The position numbers and the translations under genes are program-made. Positions 26,581 through 36,177 of a stretch of DNA of 64,000 nt are shown here, piece by piece. Numbering within the stretch: the first letter of the stretch is position 1; every line of letters begins with the position of its first letter. Where the stretch lies: the NCBI RefSeq assembly GCF_000161835.1, contig NZ_GG697169.2, forward strand, positions 2,139,211 through 2,203,210, read 5' to 3'. The DNA is from Thalassobium sp. R2A62 (GTDB taxonomy: Bacteria; Pseudomonadota; Alphaproteobacteria; Rhodobacterales; Rhodobacteraceae). The notes beneath the pieces are model-generated. The model worked only from the letters and a program-made list of their open reading frames with translations, did no database searches and had not been told where the DNA came from.

Positions 26581-27315
26581 TTACGCTCCAAAAATCCGAT
26601 AGTATAGCCAGTCAGGCAGAAATTGACTGCCGCGGAATAACCACGAAAATACGCGGGGAAAGCTCTTTTTGAACGCGTCATCGTTCATGTGCTCGAACAT
26701 CTCTTGGGCCGCATCTTGGGGCTCCATTATGAACGGCATGTTGAATTCGTTTTTGTCGGTCAGACGTGTCTTGATAAATCCGGGGTTTGCCAACTGGACT
26801 TGTACGCCTGTTTTGCGCAGATCCGCATACATCCCTTCGGCCAGATACATGATCCCCGCTTTGGATGCACCGTAGCCAATCGTACCAGCCAGACCGCGAA
26901 AACCGGACAGGGAGCCCGTCAAAACAATGTGCCCCGCGTCTCGCGCAACCATGTCATTGATGACAGATCCCACGACGCGACTTGCGCCCAGATAATTGAC
27001 CTCTGCCATCATCTCGGCCTTTTCGTTGTCCCATTCTCCGGACTTCATCGGCCAGTACGCACCCGCAAGATAGACCATGCCGTCGATCGGCCCGACATCC
27101 TTGGCCGCCGCCTCTACGGCCGCGCGGTCGGTCACATCAACAGTTACATAGCTCGCCTTGCCCGGCAGTTCATCGACCAAGTCTTTCAAGCGGTCCTCGG
27201 AACGGGCGCTTACGATCACCTCAACGCCAGCACGCGACATGGTCAACGCCAACTCACGCCCCAAACCCTCGCTTGCTCCAACAAGCCAGTAGCGTTTTCC
27301 TGTCCAGTCTTTCAT
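26581..27315 (-). CDS. Short-chain dehydrogenase, last gene of the sigma-E-linked operon
   Basis: The 244-residue SDR has the coenzyme loop GASEGLG (about 13-19), the catalytic serine in TGSLSGF and the YxxxK pair in YGASKAG. The C-terminal tail (about 215-244) is hydrophobic and could touch membranes. Its substrate is unknown; the operon context with DUF1365, DUF3833 and a FAD protein suggests lipid modification. It lies 12 bases after DUF3833 in the same direction. Confidence 0.85.
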   Translation of the reverse strand: MKDWTGKRYWLVGASEGLGRELALTMSRAGVEVIVSARSEDRLKDLVDELPGKASYVTVDVTDRAAVEAAAKDVGPIDGMVYLAGAYWPMKSGEWDNEKAEMMAEVNYLGASRVVGSVINDMVARDAGHIVLTGSLSGFRGLAGTIGYGASKAGIMYLAEGMYADLRKTGVQVQLANPGFIKTRLTDKNEFNMPFIMEPQDAAQEMFEHMNDDAFKKSFPRVFSWLFRGSQFLPDWLYYRIFGA

Positions 27316-27327
27316 GTCAGCCTTGCC

Positions 27328-27888
27328 TTACGCCGCCACCTTGGGCCGCATTGTCGCCACCAGCTCGGCAACCTTGATACCATACTTGCGGAACTGGCTG
27401 CGGTTCATGATCGTACCGTTTTCGAGCAGATACATCCAATCGGTCGTATCCAGCACATGACCACCTGCATCGTCGCTCAGCTTGATCTTATATTTCAGCT
27501 GAACCGCCGAACCTTCTTGCATACCGCGCCCTACGCCTATGACATCAGGTGCTTCGGCTTTGATCGAACCATCGTTGCCCAGCGTTAGTTTCCACATACG
27601 GTCTTGGGTCGAGCCGCTGTCATACCGAAACGTTTCGGTCATCGTTCCAACGTTACCTTCCCACGTCACGTCCATGTCCGCGACGAACCGCGATGTGACA
27701 CGCCCAAGCGGGCCATAAATCATGCCTTCGCATTGGATAGGGCCATTGAGGTGGGTGCGCAAATCAAACTGATTTGCCTCAGCCGCGTAGTCATCCGGCG
27801 ATTGAGATTTGAACGAGGCAAGACGCAGCACGATCATGACCATTGCCGCCGCAGCTACCGCACCCAAGACAAATGAAAATACAGTCAT
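27328..27888 (-). CDS. DUF3833 (lipocalin-like) protein
   Basis: The 186-residue protein has an N-terminal hydrophobic segment (about 3-22) that works as a signal or anchor, then a beta-rich domain with alternating charged strands (GMIYGPLGRVTSRFVADMDV, RMWKLTLGNDGSIKAEAPD). This matches DUF3833, a lipocalin-like family found with DUF1365, FAD oxidoreductase and CFA-synthase genes under RpoE-ChrR. No enzymatic role is established. ATG at 27888 is taken because it starts the hydrophobic segment and lies five bases from the MFS stop. Confidence 0.8.
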   Translation of the reverse strand: MTVFSFVLGAVAAAAMVMIVLRLASFKSQSPDDYAAEANQFDLRTHLNGPIQCEGMIYGPLGRVTSRFVADMDVTWEGNVGTMTETFRYDSGSTQDRMWKLTLGNDGSIKAEAPDVIGVGRGMQEGSAVQLKYKIKLSDDAGGHVLDTTDWMYLLENGTIMNRSQFRKYGIKVAELVATMRPKVAA

Positions 27889-27892
27889 CAAT

Positions 27893-29128
27893 TCAATCCT
27901 CGAGTGATGTGACGGCCAGCAACCCAATCGCCACAAGTTTCAATATAGACGGCGCACCCGCATAAAGCAGCGTTAGCATCGTTTGTGCATTCACAGGGTT
28001 ATTCGTGCCGGATTGAAAACCAGACCATTCTAATATTGGTAAAAGTGTCGCAGCTGCAAAGGCGAGTGTGAATTTCGACACAAGCGACCATAGACCAAAC
28101 CCTTGGCCACCATTCGGGGCCACAGCCGCCATACGTTTCGCAAAGAGCGCAGGCAGCAATGTGAGGTCCGCACCAATCGTCGCGCCCGACAGCACGCAGA
28201 TCACGGCAAAGGCTTCGACATCGCCAGCCCCCAAGGTCAGCGTAACCCCAAACGAAAGCACGGCAAGAACCATGGCCGACAGCAAAACACGCTTTTCGCC
28301 AAATCGAGCGGCCAGCGCAGACCAAATTGGCGCCGACACTGCCGCCGCAAGAAAGAACAAGACCAACAGCGGCCCTTCCCATCCAACAGCTTTGAGCCGT
28401 CCCTCGACATAAAACAGGAACAGCGTCGACGACACAGCCAACGGGGTCGCATTGACCAGCGCAAGGATCAGCAAACGCCGCGCCAACCGGTCCGCTAGGA
28501 TCACCTTGACCGGCGTCGCCTCGGCGACCGGCGGCGCGGTCCATTCGCGCCACATGAAAACTGCCGCGATCAACGTCACCACAGCAAATCCATATGCAAA
28601 CATCGCAAACGGGCAGGCGGTCACATCGATCAACAGCGTTGGGACAACAGCAGCCACACAGACACCAAACAGGCCCCCTGTTTCGCGCCAAGCCGCGAGC
28701 CGCACATGCCCCCCTTTGGCCCTTCCTGCCTTGGATACACCTTGGGCATAGAAATTGATGGTCAGAAACGAGAATGCCGAAAACAGCCCTGTGATCGTGA
28801 TCGCAAACCAAACGGCGGGATTGATCGGCGGCGCAATGGCAAAGAGCCCGATCATCGAAATGGCCAGAATGCATGCGACGCCCGTTGTCCACAATTTACG
28901 GGTGTGTCGAATGCGTTCGCTGACCCATCCCAGAAACGGATCTTGGATCACATCAAACAAACGCAAACCGAATAAGATCACCCCGAGACTGGTCAGACTG
29001 ACGCCATAGCTATCCGAATAGAACTTGGGGGCGTAGATGTAGATCGGCAAACCTGCACCGGACAAAATTGCGGCAAATAGCGTATAAGCAGGCAGGCGTT
29101 CGCCCCATGCCGCGCGCAACGCATTCAC
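27893..29128 (-). CDS. MFS transporter of the GPH (sodium:sugar symporter-like) type
   Basis: The 411-residue membrane protein has about twelve hydrophobic segments and the GPH-type cation-binding region LRLFDVIQDPFLGWVSER near residue 57. Substrate unknown. The GTG at 29128 overlaps the stop of the DUF1365 gene by four bases (GTGA) and is preferred to the longer frame, which adds 44 residues without hydrophobic or conserved character. It belongs to the operon that runs from the FAD oxidoreductase to the SDR. Confidence 0.85.
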   Translation of the reverse strand: MNALRAAWGERLPAYTLFAAILSGAGLPIYIYAPKFYSDSYGVSLTSLGVILFGLRLFDVIQDPFLGWVSERIRHTRKLWTTGVACILAISMIGLFAIAPPINPAVWFAITITGLFSAFSFLTINFYAQGVSKAGRAKGGHVRLAAWRETGGLFGVCVAAVVPTLLIDVTACPFAMFAYGFAVVTLIAAVFMWREWTAPPVAEATPVKVILADRLARRLLILALVNATPLAVSSTLFLFYVEGRLKAVGWEGPLLVLFFLAAAVSAPIWSALAARFGEKRVLLSAMVLAVLSFGVTLTLGAGDVEAFAVICVLSGATIGADLTLLPALFAKRMAAVAPNGGQGFGLWSLVSKFTLAFAAATLLPILEWSGFQSGTNNPVNAQTMLTLLYAGAPSILKLVAIGLLAVTSLED

Positions 29129-29883
29129 CGCGAAACCTCGTCGCTGGGTGGTTTTGGATGGGGGCGATACCGCGCACCTTTGGCCCAGATTTTGAGCGCC
29201 TGCCAATGGATCAATGCCAAGACCCGCCGCGATCCAAAGGGCCTGCGCAATGCGGCCCACAAAATGCTGCGGTTGGTTAGCGGGGCTCGTTCGCCAGTCA
29301 ACGTCGCAATCAACCCGCCATTTCCACGGCTATAGTCAATCCAGATCCCGATTTTGTCTTCTCGAATATCAAAGCGGAATTCGTAGCCGCCTTCGATATC
29401 TTGGAATGGCGAGACATGGAAAATTTTGGCCGCAGTCAACGTATCCATCCGCACGATCGGGCGCTGGTCATCGTGGTAGCACAAATAGGAATGCCGATCA
29501 CCAAAGGTGTTTGAAACCTCGGCAATGACAACACTCAGTGCACCCTCGTCCGAGTAGCACAACCAAAAACTAACTGGGTTAAATACATGTCCCAACAGTC
29601 GCGGTTGGGCCAACAACATAATACGCGCGGGCGCGTCCAATTTATGCGCGGCGAGAACATCACGGACCCAAGGTGCACCACGGCCATCGCCACAAGGGCC
29701 ACCATGATCCACGTCTTGAACGGACATCATCGCGCCCGTGTTGCGTGCGAACATGGACGGCGTCACCAACTCGGCCTCGGCATCCAGCAAAACGTAATCG
29801 ATAGAATATGTGAACGCGTTCTCAATCCCACCGCGTCGCCCGTGAAAGGTCCGACCCGAGATATGATCGACGCCCGACACCAC
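29125..29883 (-). CDS. DUF1365 protein, lipid-modification context
   Basis: The 252-residue protein shows the DUF1365 signature: HISGRTFHGR start, a central LGHVFNPVSFWLCY segment near residue 96 and FHVSPFQDIEGGYEFRF near 155. In other bacteria this family is almost always next to a FAD oxidoreductase and a cyclopropane-fatty-acid-synthase-like methyltransferase; here the methyltransferase gene is absent and an MFS gene follows directly. The start is taken as GTG (a second GTG follows it) because no ATG is suitable. Exact reaction unknown. Confidence 0.85.
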   Translation of the reverse strand: MVSGVDHISGRTFHGRRGGIENAFTYSIDYVLLDAEAELVTPSMFARNTGAMMSVQDVDHGGPCGDGRGAPWVRDVLAAHKLDAPARIMLLAQPRLLGHVFNPVSFWLCYSDEGALSVVIAEVSNTFGDRHSYLCYHDDQRPIVRMDTLTAAKIFHVSPFQDIEGGYEFRFDIREDKIGIWIDYSRGNGGLIATLTGERAPLTNRSILWAALRRPFGSRRVLALIHWQALKIWAKGARYRPHPKPPSDEVSR

Positions 29884-29889
29884 AGCCGT

Positions 29890-31188
29890 TTATTGCGCAG
29901 CCACGGCCATCGACGCTGCGAGATTGATCCCTTCAACCACATCAACCGCGCTCGATAGACCATCTTCGTGAAAACCGTTCTTCATCCAAGCTCCACAAAA
30001 CCACGTTCTGTTTTGACCGTTCATCTCGACGACCTGCTGTTGTGCAGCCAACGCGCCAAGATCGTAGACGGGGTGCCGCAGCGTAACTTGATCCCAGATC
30101 AAATCCTCTTGGATCGGACGTGTTGAATTCAAGGTGACAAAGAAATCGTCTTTGACCAACGACGGCTGCAACGAATTCATCCAATAGGTCAGGTCGATCT
30201 GACCCGTCGTCTTTTCACCCGCCTCGGTATACATCCACGACGACCATACCTGTTTACGTTTCGGCATGATGCCCGCGTCCGAATGGAACACCACGTCATT
30301 GGGTTGATATTTAACCGCCCCCAAGGCCGCCTGCTCCTCCACGGTCGGATCGCCAAGCATACGCAGACTATCGTCCGAATGTGTGGCAAAGATCACTTCG
30401 TCAAACGGCTCGGCTTCGGCGCCAAAGGTTTTCACCAAAACACCTGAGGGATTACGCGTAATCTCTTGGACCGGAGTGGAACACCGAATATCGACGCCGC
30501 GCGCGATCATAGCGGCCTCAAGTCTGCGAACATATTCAATCGAGCCGCCATCAACAGTGTACCATTGATGCTGTCCCGTGACGCTCAACAGCGCATGGTT
30601 CTCCATGAACTGCATCATCGCATGTGCAGGAAATTCCATGATCTGTTCAGTCGGGGTCGACCAGATCGCGCCGGTCAACGGCAACAAATAGTAGTCGCGG
30701 AAAAACGGGCCCGTTCCCAGCTTGGCCAGAAAATCACGGATCGTCAGGCTGCGATCCTGTGCAACCGACAGGGCGTTCTTATTAAAGTGTAGAATGTCGC
30801 GGACCATCCGCAGGAACCGCGGATCCAGCGCATTTTTCTTTTGCGCAAACAACGCGCCGAGACCCGCCAAACCGTACTCCAGCCGGCCACCATCAATCGA
30901 CGCGCCAAAGCTCATGTTGCTTTTGACCACTGGCACGCCCAGCTCGGCAAATAATGCGGCCAGATGTGGATAATTCGCATAGTTAAAGACGATAAAGCCG
31001 GTATCGACCGGTTGGTCGCGGTTCTGCCCGCCCAGACGCGTGCGGGCATGGCCCCCAATCATCGGTTCGGCCTCGTACAGAACGACGGTATGGGATTGCG
31101 CCAACATATGCGCCGCCCCCATGCCCGAGATCCCCGCTCCGATCACTGCAATTCTCTTAGGCGCAGTCGTCCCGGTCTCAAATGGCAT
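29890..31188 (-). CDS. FAD-dependent oxidoreductase (amine-oxidase-like fold) under sigma-E
   Basis: The 432-residue flavoprotein opens with a dinucleotide-binding GAGISGMGAAH motif (about 17-27), then GGHARTR near residue 45 that contacts the cofactor, and ends with an FAD-binding EDGLSSAVDVVEG segment near 410. It belongs to the flavin amine-oxidase-like group that includes fatty-acid and carotenoid desaturases and probably acts on a lipid. It is the first gene of the minus-strand operon, transcribed from a sigma-E-like promoter 34-62 bases upstream and facing rpoE. Homologues in Rhodobacter belong to the singlet-oxygen regulon. Confidence 0.87.
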   Translation of the reverse strand: MPFETGTTAPKRIAVIGAGISGMGAAHMLAQSHTVVLYEAEPMIGGHARTRLGGQNRDQPVDTGFIVFNYANYPHLAALFAELGVPVVKSNMSFGASIDGGRLEYGLAGLGALFAQKKNALDPRFLRMVRDILHFNKNALSVAQDRSLTIRDFLAKLGTGPFFRDYYLLPLTGAIWSTPTEQIMEFPAHAMMQFMENHALLSVTGQHQWYTVDGGSIEYVRRLEAAMIARGVDIRCSTPVQEITRNPSGVLVKTFGAEAEPFDEVIFATHSDDSLRMLGDPTVEEQAALGAVKYQPNDVVFHSDAGIMPKRKQVWSSWMYTEAGEKTTGQIDLTYWMNSLQPSLVKDDFFVTLNSTRPIQEDLIWDQVTLRHPVYDLGALAAQQQVVEMNGQNRTWFCGAWMKNGFHEDGLSSAVDVVEGINLAASMAVAAQ

Positions 31189-31221
31189 TCAGCGGCTCCT
31201 TTGGCGCGTTCGTCTTTATAG

Positions 31222-31250
31222 TCTTACGGCCCAAGTTCAGTCACGGATTA
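31222..31250 (-). promoter_or_regulatory. Sigma-E-like promoter for the FAD operon
   Basis: On the minus strand TAATCC (31250-31245) and TAAGA (31226-31222) are separated by exactly 18 bases. The Rhodobacter sphaeroides RpoE consensus is TGATCC, 18 bases, TAAG/TAAGA, so only one base of the -35 box differs. Confidence 0.75.
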
Positions 31251-31277
31251 AATGCTAGAAAAGTTTCTCATAAATTT

Positions 31278-31306
31278 TGATCCAACCTCGCATAGCAGCC
31301 GTAAAC
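31278..31306 (+). promoter_or_regulatory. Sigma-E-like autoregulatory promoter of rpoE-chrR
   Basis: TGATCC at 31278-31283 (exact -35 box) and TAAAC at 31302-31306 are separated by 18 bases. The -10 box deviates from TAAGA at one position. Transcription would begin near 31313, which argues that rpoE starts downstream of that point. Confidence 0.75.
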
Positions 31307-31386
31307 AATGCATGTTGACGACAACGAATACCCAGCCTGAACGCGAAACACCCTCGGGGGTGATCGCCCAGCTCACGTTGGACTCA

Positions 31387-31974
31387 ATGAAGAAAGACGA
31401 AGCCGAAGCCGTGAACCCACAAAAGCAAAAGCCGCAGGCCGCAGCACGGATGCAATGGGTCGCTCAGATCGAGCGTATCAAAAGCCATCAGGATCAAACT
31501 GCGTTCGCCGAGGTGTTTGCCCACTTTGCGCCACGGGTCAAAGCGTTTCTGATGAAATCAGGTGCCGATGCGACTTTGGCAGAGGAAACCACCCAAGAGG
31601 TCATGGCTACCCTTTGGACCAAGGCTCATATGTTTGATCCCGGCCGCGCCAGTGTGTCGACTTGGATCTTTACGATTGCGCGAAACCGCAAGATCGACGC
31701 CTTGCGCAAACAGCGCAGGCCAGAGCCCGAAGATTTATGGTGGGGTCCAGAAGCGGAACCCGACCAGAGCGATATTCTATCGCTACAACAAGAGACCGAC
31801 CAACTCAGCGCGGCCTTGGCCAAGCTGCCCGCCAAACAAAGAGAACTGATCGAACGCGCCTACTTTGGCGATTTGTCACATAGCGAAATCGCGGAAGAAA
31901 CCGGATTGCCGCTTGGCACGATCAAATCGAGAATTAGGTTAGCGCTGGAACGCCTGCGCCACGCAATGAAGTGA
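31387..31974 (+). CDS. rpoE: RpoE, ECF sigma factor of the singlet-oxygen response
   Basis: The chosen 195-residue product has region 2 (FAEVFAHFAPRVKAFLMKSGA, then STWIFTIARNRKIDALRK) and region 4 (LPAKQRELIERAYFGDLSHSEIAEETGLPLGTIKSRI) of the RpoE-ChrR group (ECF11). In Rhodobacter it turns on defence against singlet oxygen when released from ChrR. Several starts are possible: ATG at 31312 would need an almost leaderless transcript from the promoter at 31278-31306, ATG at 31450 would give about 174 residues; 31387 is a compromise without a strong ribosome site. chrR follows after seven bases. Confidence 0.9.
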   Translation: MKKDEAEAVNPQKQKPQAAARMQWVAQIERIKSHQDQTAFAEVFAHFAPRVKAFLMKSGADATLAEETTQEVMATLWTKAHMFDPGRASVSTWIFTIARNRKIDALRKQRRPEPEDLWWGPEAEPDQSDILSLQQETDQLSAALAKLPAKQRELIERAYFGDLSHSEIAEETGLPLGTIKSRIRLALERLRHAMK

Positions 31975-31981
31975 ACCGAGA

Positions 31982-32620
31982 ATGACCGAGATTAAGCACC
32001 ACCTGACCGATGCCCTGCTGATGGCTTATTCCGCAGGCACCCTCCCCGAGGCATTCAACCTCGTTGTCGCAACACATGTATCTATGTGCGACGAATGTCG
32101 CGCGCGCCTGGCGGCGTTTGATGCGGTCGGCGGCGACGTGATGGAAACCGTCGATGCGGTCCAAATGAACCAGTCCAGCCTCGCTGAGACGATGGCGCGT
32201 ATTGCCAAGATGGACGCCACACCCAAGCGGTTGGCGAAACAGTCGGATTTGCCCGCACCGTTGCACGACTATGTCGGTTCGCTCGACGATGTGAAATGGC
32301 GCCGCGTCGGCGGAGGTGTATCTCAGGCGATCATCAAGACGTCTAAAACGGCGTCTGTGCGTCTGCTGCGCATTCCTGCGGGGACAAAACTGCCTGATCA
32401 CGGTCACCGCGGTACAGAACTGACACTGGTTCTAAAGGGTGCGTTCAGAGACGAAGAGGACCGCTTTGGCGCAGGTGACATCGAGGTCGCAAACGAAGAG
32501 ATGCATCACAAGCCCATCGCAGAAGACGGCGAGCCATGCATCTGTCTGGCTGCAACCGACGCGCCACTGCGGTTCAAGAGTTTCTTGCCCCGTATCGCGC
32601 AGCCATTCCTGAAAATCTAA
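31982..32620 (+). CDS. chrR: ChrR, zinc-cupin anti-sigma factor
   Basis: The 212-residue protein holds RpoE inactive until singlet oxygen appears. The N-terminal anti-sigma domain has the zinc set (His6 or His7, His32, Cys36, Cys39). The C-terminal cupin domain has His140, His142, Glu146 and His175/176, nearly the same numbers as the characterised Rhodobacter protein, so both metal sites look intact. It follows rpoE after seven bases, under the same sigma-E-like promoter. Confidence 0.95.
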   Translation: MTEIKHHLTDALLMAYSAGTLPEAFNLVVATHVSMCDECRARLAAFDAVGGDVMETVDAVQMNQSSLAETMARIAKMDATPKRLAKQSDLPAPLHDYVGSLDDVKWRRVGGGVSQAIIKTSKTASVRLLRIPAGTKLPDHGHRGTELTLVLKGAFRDEEDRFGAGDIEVANEEMHHKPIAEDGEPCICLAATDAPLRFKSFLPRIAQPFLKI

Positions 32621-32623
32621 ATC

Positions 32624-33034
32624 TTATTCCCACGCCAGCGACGTCTGGCGTCGGCCATGTGCATTGATAAATCCGTCTCCACCCGGAGACAGGTAATAGT
32701 CGTGCCCCGGTTCGATCCCGCGAATGACGGTGTATTCTAGCCCTTGGCTCACGCTCAGGCGACGCCCGCGTGGGCCGTTCAAACAGGCTGTGCTACCACC
32801 GCAGGGATAGACCTGCATCAAATCCAATTGACCGTCATCATCCGCCACGATCGAGATCGGCCCATTGTCAAAAGGCCGCCCCTGCGCTTCATAGTAGAGG
32901 TCCACGATCGGACGCTGTGACGCGACCTGCACCTCTTTCGCATCGGCAGCGATTTGCGCCTTTAGATCAGCACAGCCCGCGATTGCGAGCGCGCAGAACC
33001 CAAGGGCGATCAAATTGGTCGAACGATACGTCAT
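32624..33034 (-). CDS. Small lipoprotein, function unknown
   Basis: The 136-residue protein has a lipoprotein signal (MTYRSTNLIALGFCALAIAGC, lipobox LAIAGC, Cys21) and an exported domain with a cysteine pair (YPCGGSTACLNG) that may form a disulfide. I do not recognise a family. It converges on chrR with only three bases between the stops, and lies downstream of rmuC on the same strand. Confidence 0.8.
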   Translation of the reverse strand: MTYRSTNLIALGFCALAIAGCADLKAQIAADAKEVQVASQRPIVDLYYEAQGRPFDNGPISIVADDDGQLDLMQVYPCGGSTACLNGPRGRRLSVSQGLEYTVIRGIEPGHDYYLSPGGDGFINAHGRRQTSLAWE

Positions 33035-33091
33035 GGAGCAACTCCTGTTAACTATGGGTTCACGCTATCGCGCCGCTTGGGGCGGGGCAAC

Positions 33092-34321
33092 TCAATCCTT
33101 GGCTGTGACCATCGGAACGACGGTATCGTCTTGCAGCTCTTCAAAATCAAAGTTGTCCAACCGCTTGGCCCGCTTGCCGGCGCGGGTTGCAGCCACACCG
33201 ATCCCTTCGATGTCCTCGCTCGCCTGACGGAAATGAGTTTGCAGTTTTCCGACCCGCTCGGACACCATTTCAACGTCTCGGTTGACCAACGCCAGCGTCT
33301 TGCGAATTTCACCAGCCTGTTCACGCATCCGCGCATCTTTGAGAATGGCGCGCATCGTGTTCAGCGTCGCCATACAGGTGGTCGGTGACACGATCCAAAC
33401 ACGCGCTGCAAACCCTTCGCGCACGACCTCGGGCAAACGCGCATGAAGTTCGGCGTATACGGCCTCGGACGGCAGGAACATCAACGCGCCATCGGCGGTC
33501 TCGCCTTCAATAAGATACTTGGTCGAAATCGCTTTGATATGTGTCTGCACCGCAGTCTTTAGGTCACGTAATGCGCGCACTTGTTGATCTTTTGTCTCAG
33601 CAGCGACCAACGCTTCGTACGCCTCAAGCGGGAATTTCGCATCGATCACAATCGGCCCCGGAGGGTTCGGCAAATGAATCAAACAGTCAGCCCGCTTGCC
33701 ATTGCTCAACGTGTGTTGAAACGCATAGGCATCCGACGGCAGCGCCTTGCTGACAATATCATTCAGCTGAATTTCACCAAAGGCACCGCGGGTCTGCTTG
33801 TTCGACAGAATATCCTGCAGCCCCAGCACATCGCCCGACAGCTTTTCAATGTTGGTCTGCGCCTTATCAATCGTCGCCAAACGCTCTTGCAGTTGGGTCA
33901 GGCTCTGAGTGGTTTTCACCGAACTGCCATGCAGGCTTTCTTTCATGCGCTCTTGCATTTCGGTCATCGCGCGCTGAGACCGCATTGCATTGTCCGCCAA
34001 CCGCTCAGCCATCTGCGCCTGAACCTGTGCCAGCCGCGCTTCCATCGTCTGCATTGCGTTGACCTGTGCTTGGGCCTGCGTGTCGCTGACTGTTTGCAGG
34101 CTACCCGCGAGGGTCTGTTGCCCCTGCCCTAAGGTCTGAACATCTTGGCCCAAACGCCCCATTTGGCTTGCTACGAAATTGACAGCCTCGGCAGACCGTC
34201 CTGCGCGCCGTACTGCGAGGGTCAGCAAGACCAGAACCAGCAAAACAATCGCTGCACCGATCAAAGCCGCGATCACGACGGGATCATCCCACGCGTAAAC
34301 TGTTCCAGAAATCTCGATCAT
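33092..34321 (-). CDS. rmuC: RmuC, DNA recombination protein
   Basis: The 409-residue protein has one N-terminal transmembrane helix (about 16-37), a long coiled coil (about 50-165, rich in Q, A and L) and a restriction-endonuclease-like domain ([26 protein letters not shown]). In E. coli RmuC limits inverted-repeat recombination and cuts foreign or rearranging DNA. The ATG overlaps the mutL stop by four bases (ATGA), so the two repair genes form one transcription unit. Confidence 0.93.
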   Translation of the reverse strand: MIEISGTVYAWDDPVVIAALIGAAIVLLVLVLLTLAVRRAGRSAEAVNFVASQMGRLGQDVQTLGQGQQTLAGSLQTVSDTQAQAQVNAMQTMEARLAQVQAQMAERLADNAMRSQRAMTEMQERMKESLHGSSVKTTQSLTQLQERLATIDKAQTNIEKLSGDVLGLQDILSNKQTRGAFGEIQLNDIVSKALPSDAYAFQHTLSNGKRADCLIHLPNPPGPIVIDAKFPLEAYEALVAAETKDQQVRALRDLKTAVQTHIKAISTKYLIEGETADGALMFLPSEAVYAELHARLPEVVREGFAARVWIVSPTTCMATLNTMRAILKDARMREQAGEIRKTLALVNRDVEMVSERVGKLQTHFRQASEDIEGIGVAATRAGKRAKRLDNFDFEELQDDTVVPMVTAKD

Positions 34322-36135
34322 GTCCGTCCAAAGAGCCGTTCAATATCGGCCAGCTTGAGTTCTACATAGGTCGGCCGTCCGTGGTTGCATTGACCCGAAT
34401 GCGGCGTCGCTTCCATCTCGCGCAACAGCGCGTTCATCTCTTCGGCGCGCATCCAGCGCCCCGATCGGATGGATCCATGACAGGCAACGCGGCTCAGGAT
34501 CGCTTCGATCTTGGCCTGCACCAGCTGGCTGTCGCCCACATCGTCCAACTCATCCAAGACATCCCGCAGCATCGCCTCGGCATTCACCTCGCCCAAAATC
34601 GCAGGCGTTTCGCGCACAGCAACGGCACCACCACCAAAGGGCTCGATGGTCAGGCCCAGTTTGGCGAGATCTCCAGCGACCTCCATCAGACGGGTGCAAT
34701 CGCTCTCGCTCAGCTCTACAATCTCAGGGATCAGCAGGGCCTGCGCCGCAACACCGTTCTCCGCCATTTGGTTCTTCAATCGCTCGTAGACCAACCGCTC
34801 GTGCGCTGCGTGCTGATCGACGATCACCATGCCATCTTTGGTCTGCGCGATGATATAATTCTCGTGGACCTGACCACGTGCCGCCCCAAGCGGGTGATCC
34901 TGTTCGACAACCTGCGGCGTCTCATCAACACGCGCGAACACCGCTGCCGCCTCTTCGAAAACTTGCGGCGCCATTTGGGCCGCTATCGCAAAACCTGCGG
35001 TCGGGCGGTCCATTTGATACACACGGGCGCCCGTCGGTTCGGGGGTAAAGGCCCCTAGCGTTGCACCCGCAACCGTGGTCGAGGCGCGGTGCCCTGCATC
35101 CGCAAGTGCGTGACGCAACCCGCTTACAATCAATCCCCGCACAATGCCTGGTTCGCGGAACCGCACCTCGGATTTTGCTGGGTGCACATTCACATCGACC
35201 AGCGTCGGATCGCAATCAATGAACAGCGCCGCAGCGGGATGCCGGTCGCGGCTCAGAAAATCGGAATAGGCCCCACGCAGCGCCCCATAGAGCATTTTAT
35301 CTCGCACGGGACGGCCGTTCACGAACAGATACTGCGCCACTGACGAGCCGCGCGAATAGGTTGGCAGTGCTGCGTACCCGGTTAGGTGAAACCCTTCGCG
35401 TTCTGTATCAACGAGGATCGAATTCTCGGCAAATTCGCGCCCCAAGACCCGCGCTAGCCGCCCATGCAAGGCATCAAACAGATCACCCTGTTCCGCGTCT
35501 GCACGAAAAACCACGCGCCCTTCGCCACCACCTGTGACATCGCGCAGGGTGATCGCGACAAACGGCTCGGCCATCGCGATCCGCTTGACGACGTCGCCAA
35601 TCGCTTGCGCTTCGGCCCGATCAGATCGCATGAATTTCAGGCGCGCGGGTGTCGCATAAAACAAATCCCGCAACTCGACCGTTGTACCTGCCGACAAAGC
35701 CGCTGGTCGCACAGGTTGCATCGTGCCGCCTTCGACCTTGATCACATGGGCATCACCCGTCGCACGGCTGGTGATCGAAAGCCGCCCAACGGCACCCAAC
35801 GACGGCAACGCCTCGCCGCGAAAACCAAAGGTGTGGATATTCAACAGGTCCGAACCATCAATTTTAGACGTCGCATGGCGGGACAACGCGAGCGGCAGAT
35901 CGGCAGCTTCGATGCCGCATCCATCGTCAACAACGCGGATCAGCGATTTACCCCCATCCGCATAGCTGACGTCAATCCGACGCGCACCAGAATCAACCGC
36001 GTTCTCCACCAGCTCTTTGACGGCGGACGCGGGTCGCTCGACAACTTCACCCGCAGCGATACGGTTGATCGCAGCATCGTCTAGCTGTCTGATAACAGGG
36101 CGATTTTCGCTTATGTTGGGGTCAGTGGCGGCCAT
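34318..36135 (-). CDS. mutL: MutL, DNA mismatch repair protein
   Basis: The 605-residue protein couples mismatch recognition by MutS to strand removal. The N-terminal GHKL ATPase has [19 protein letters not shown] and [11 protein letters not shown] (about 40-110). A linker of variable residues follows, then the C-terminal dimerisation domain, which carries the metal-binding motif [12 protein letters not shown] near residue 446, so this MutL probably has nicking endonuclease activity, unlike the E. coli protein. rmuC overlaps its end. A pair of M16 peptidase genes lies upstream in the same direction. Confidence 0.96.
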   Translation of the reverse strand: MAATDPNISENRPVIRQLDDAAINRIAAGEVVERPASAVKELVENAVDSGARRIDVSYADGGKSLIRVVDDGCGIEAADLPLALSRHATSKIDGSDLLNIHTFGFRGEALPSLGAVGRLSITSRATGDAHVIKVEGGTMQPVRPAALSAGTTVELRDLFYATPARLKFMRSDRAEAQAIGDVVKRIAMAEPFVAITLRDVTGGGEGRVVFRADAEQGDLFDALHGRLARVLGREFAENSILVDTEREGFHLTGYAALPTYSRGSSVAQYLFVNGRPVRDKMLYGALRGAYSDFLSRDRHPAAALFIDCDPTLVDVNVHPAKSEVRFREPGIVRGLIVSGLRHALADAGHRASTTVAGATLGAFTPEPTGARVYQMDRPTAGFAIAAQMAPQVFEEAAAVFARVDETPQVVEQDHPLGAARGQVHENYIIAQTKDGMVIVDQHAAHERLVYERLKNQMAENGVAAQALLIPEIVELSESDCTRLMEVAGDLAKLGLTIEPFGGGAVAVRETPAILGEVNAEAMLRDVLDELDDVGDSQLVQAKIEAILSRVACHGSIRSGRWMRAEEMNALLREMEATPHSGQCNHGRPTYVELKLADIERLFGRT

Positions 36136-36177
36136 GCCACAAGAATTAGCATGATCCGCCCCGATTCTGCCACGTCT

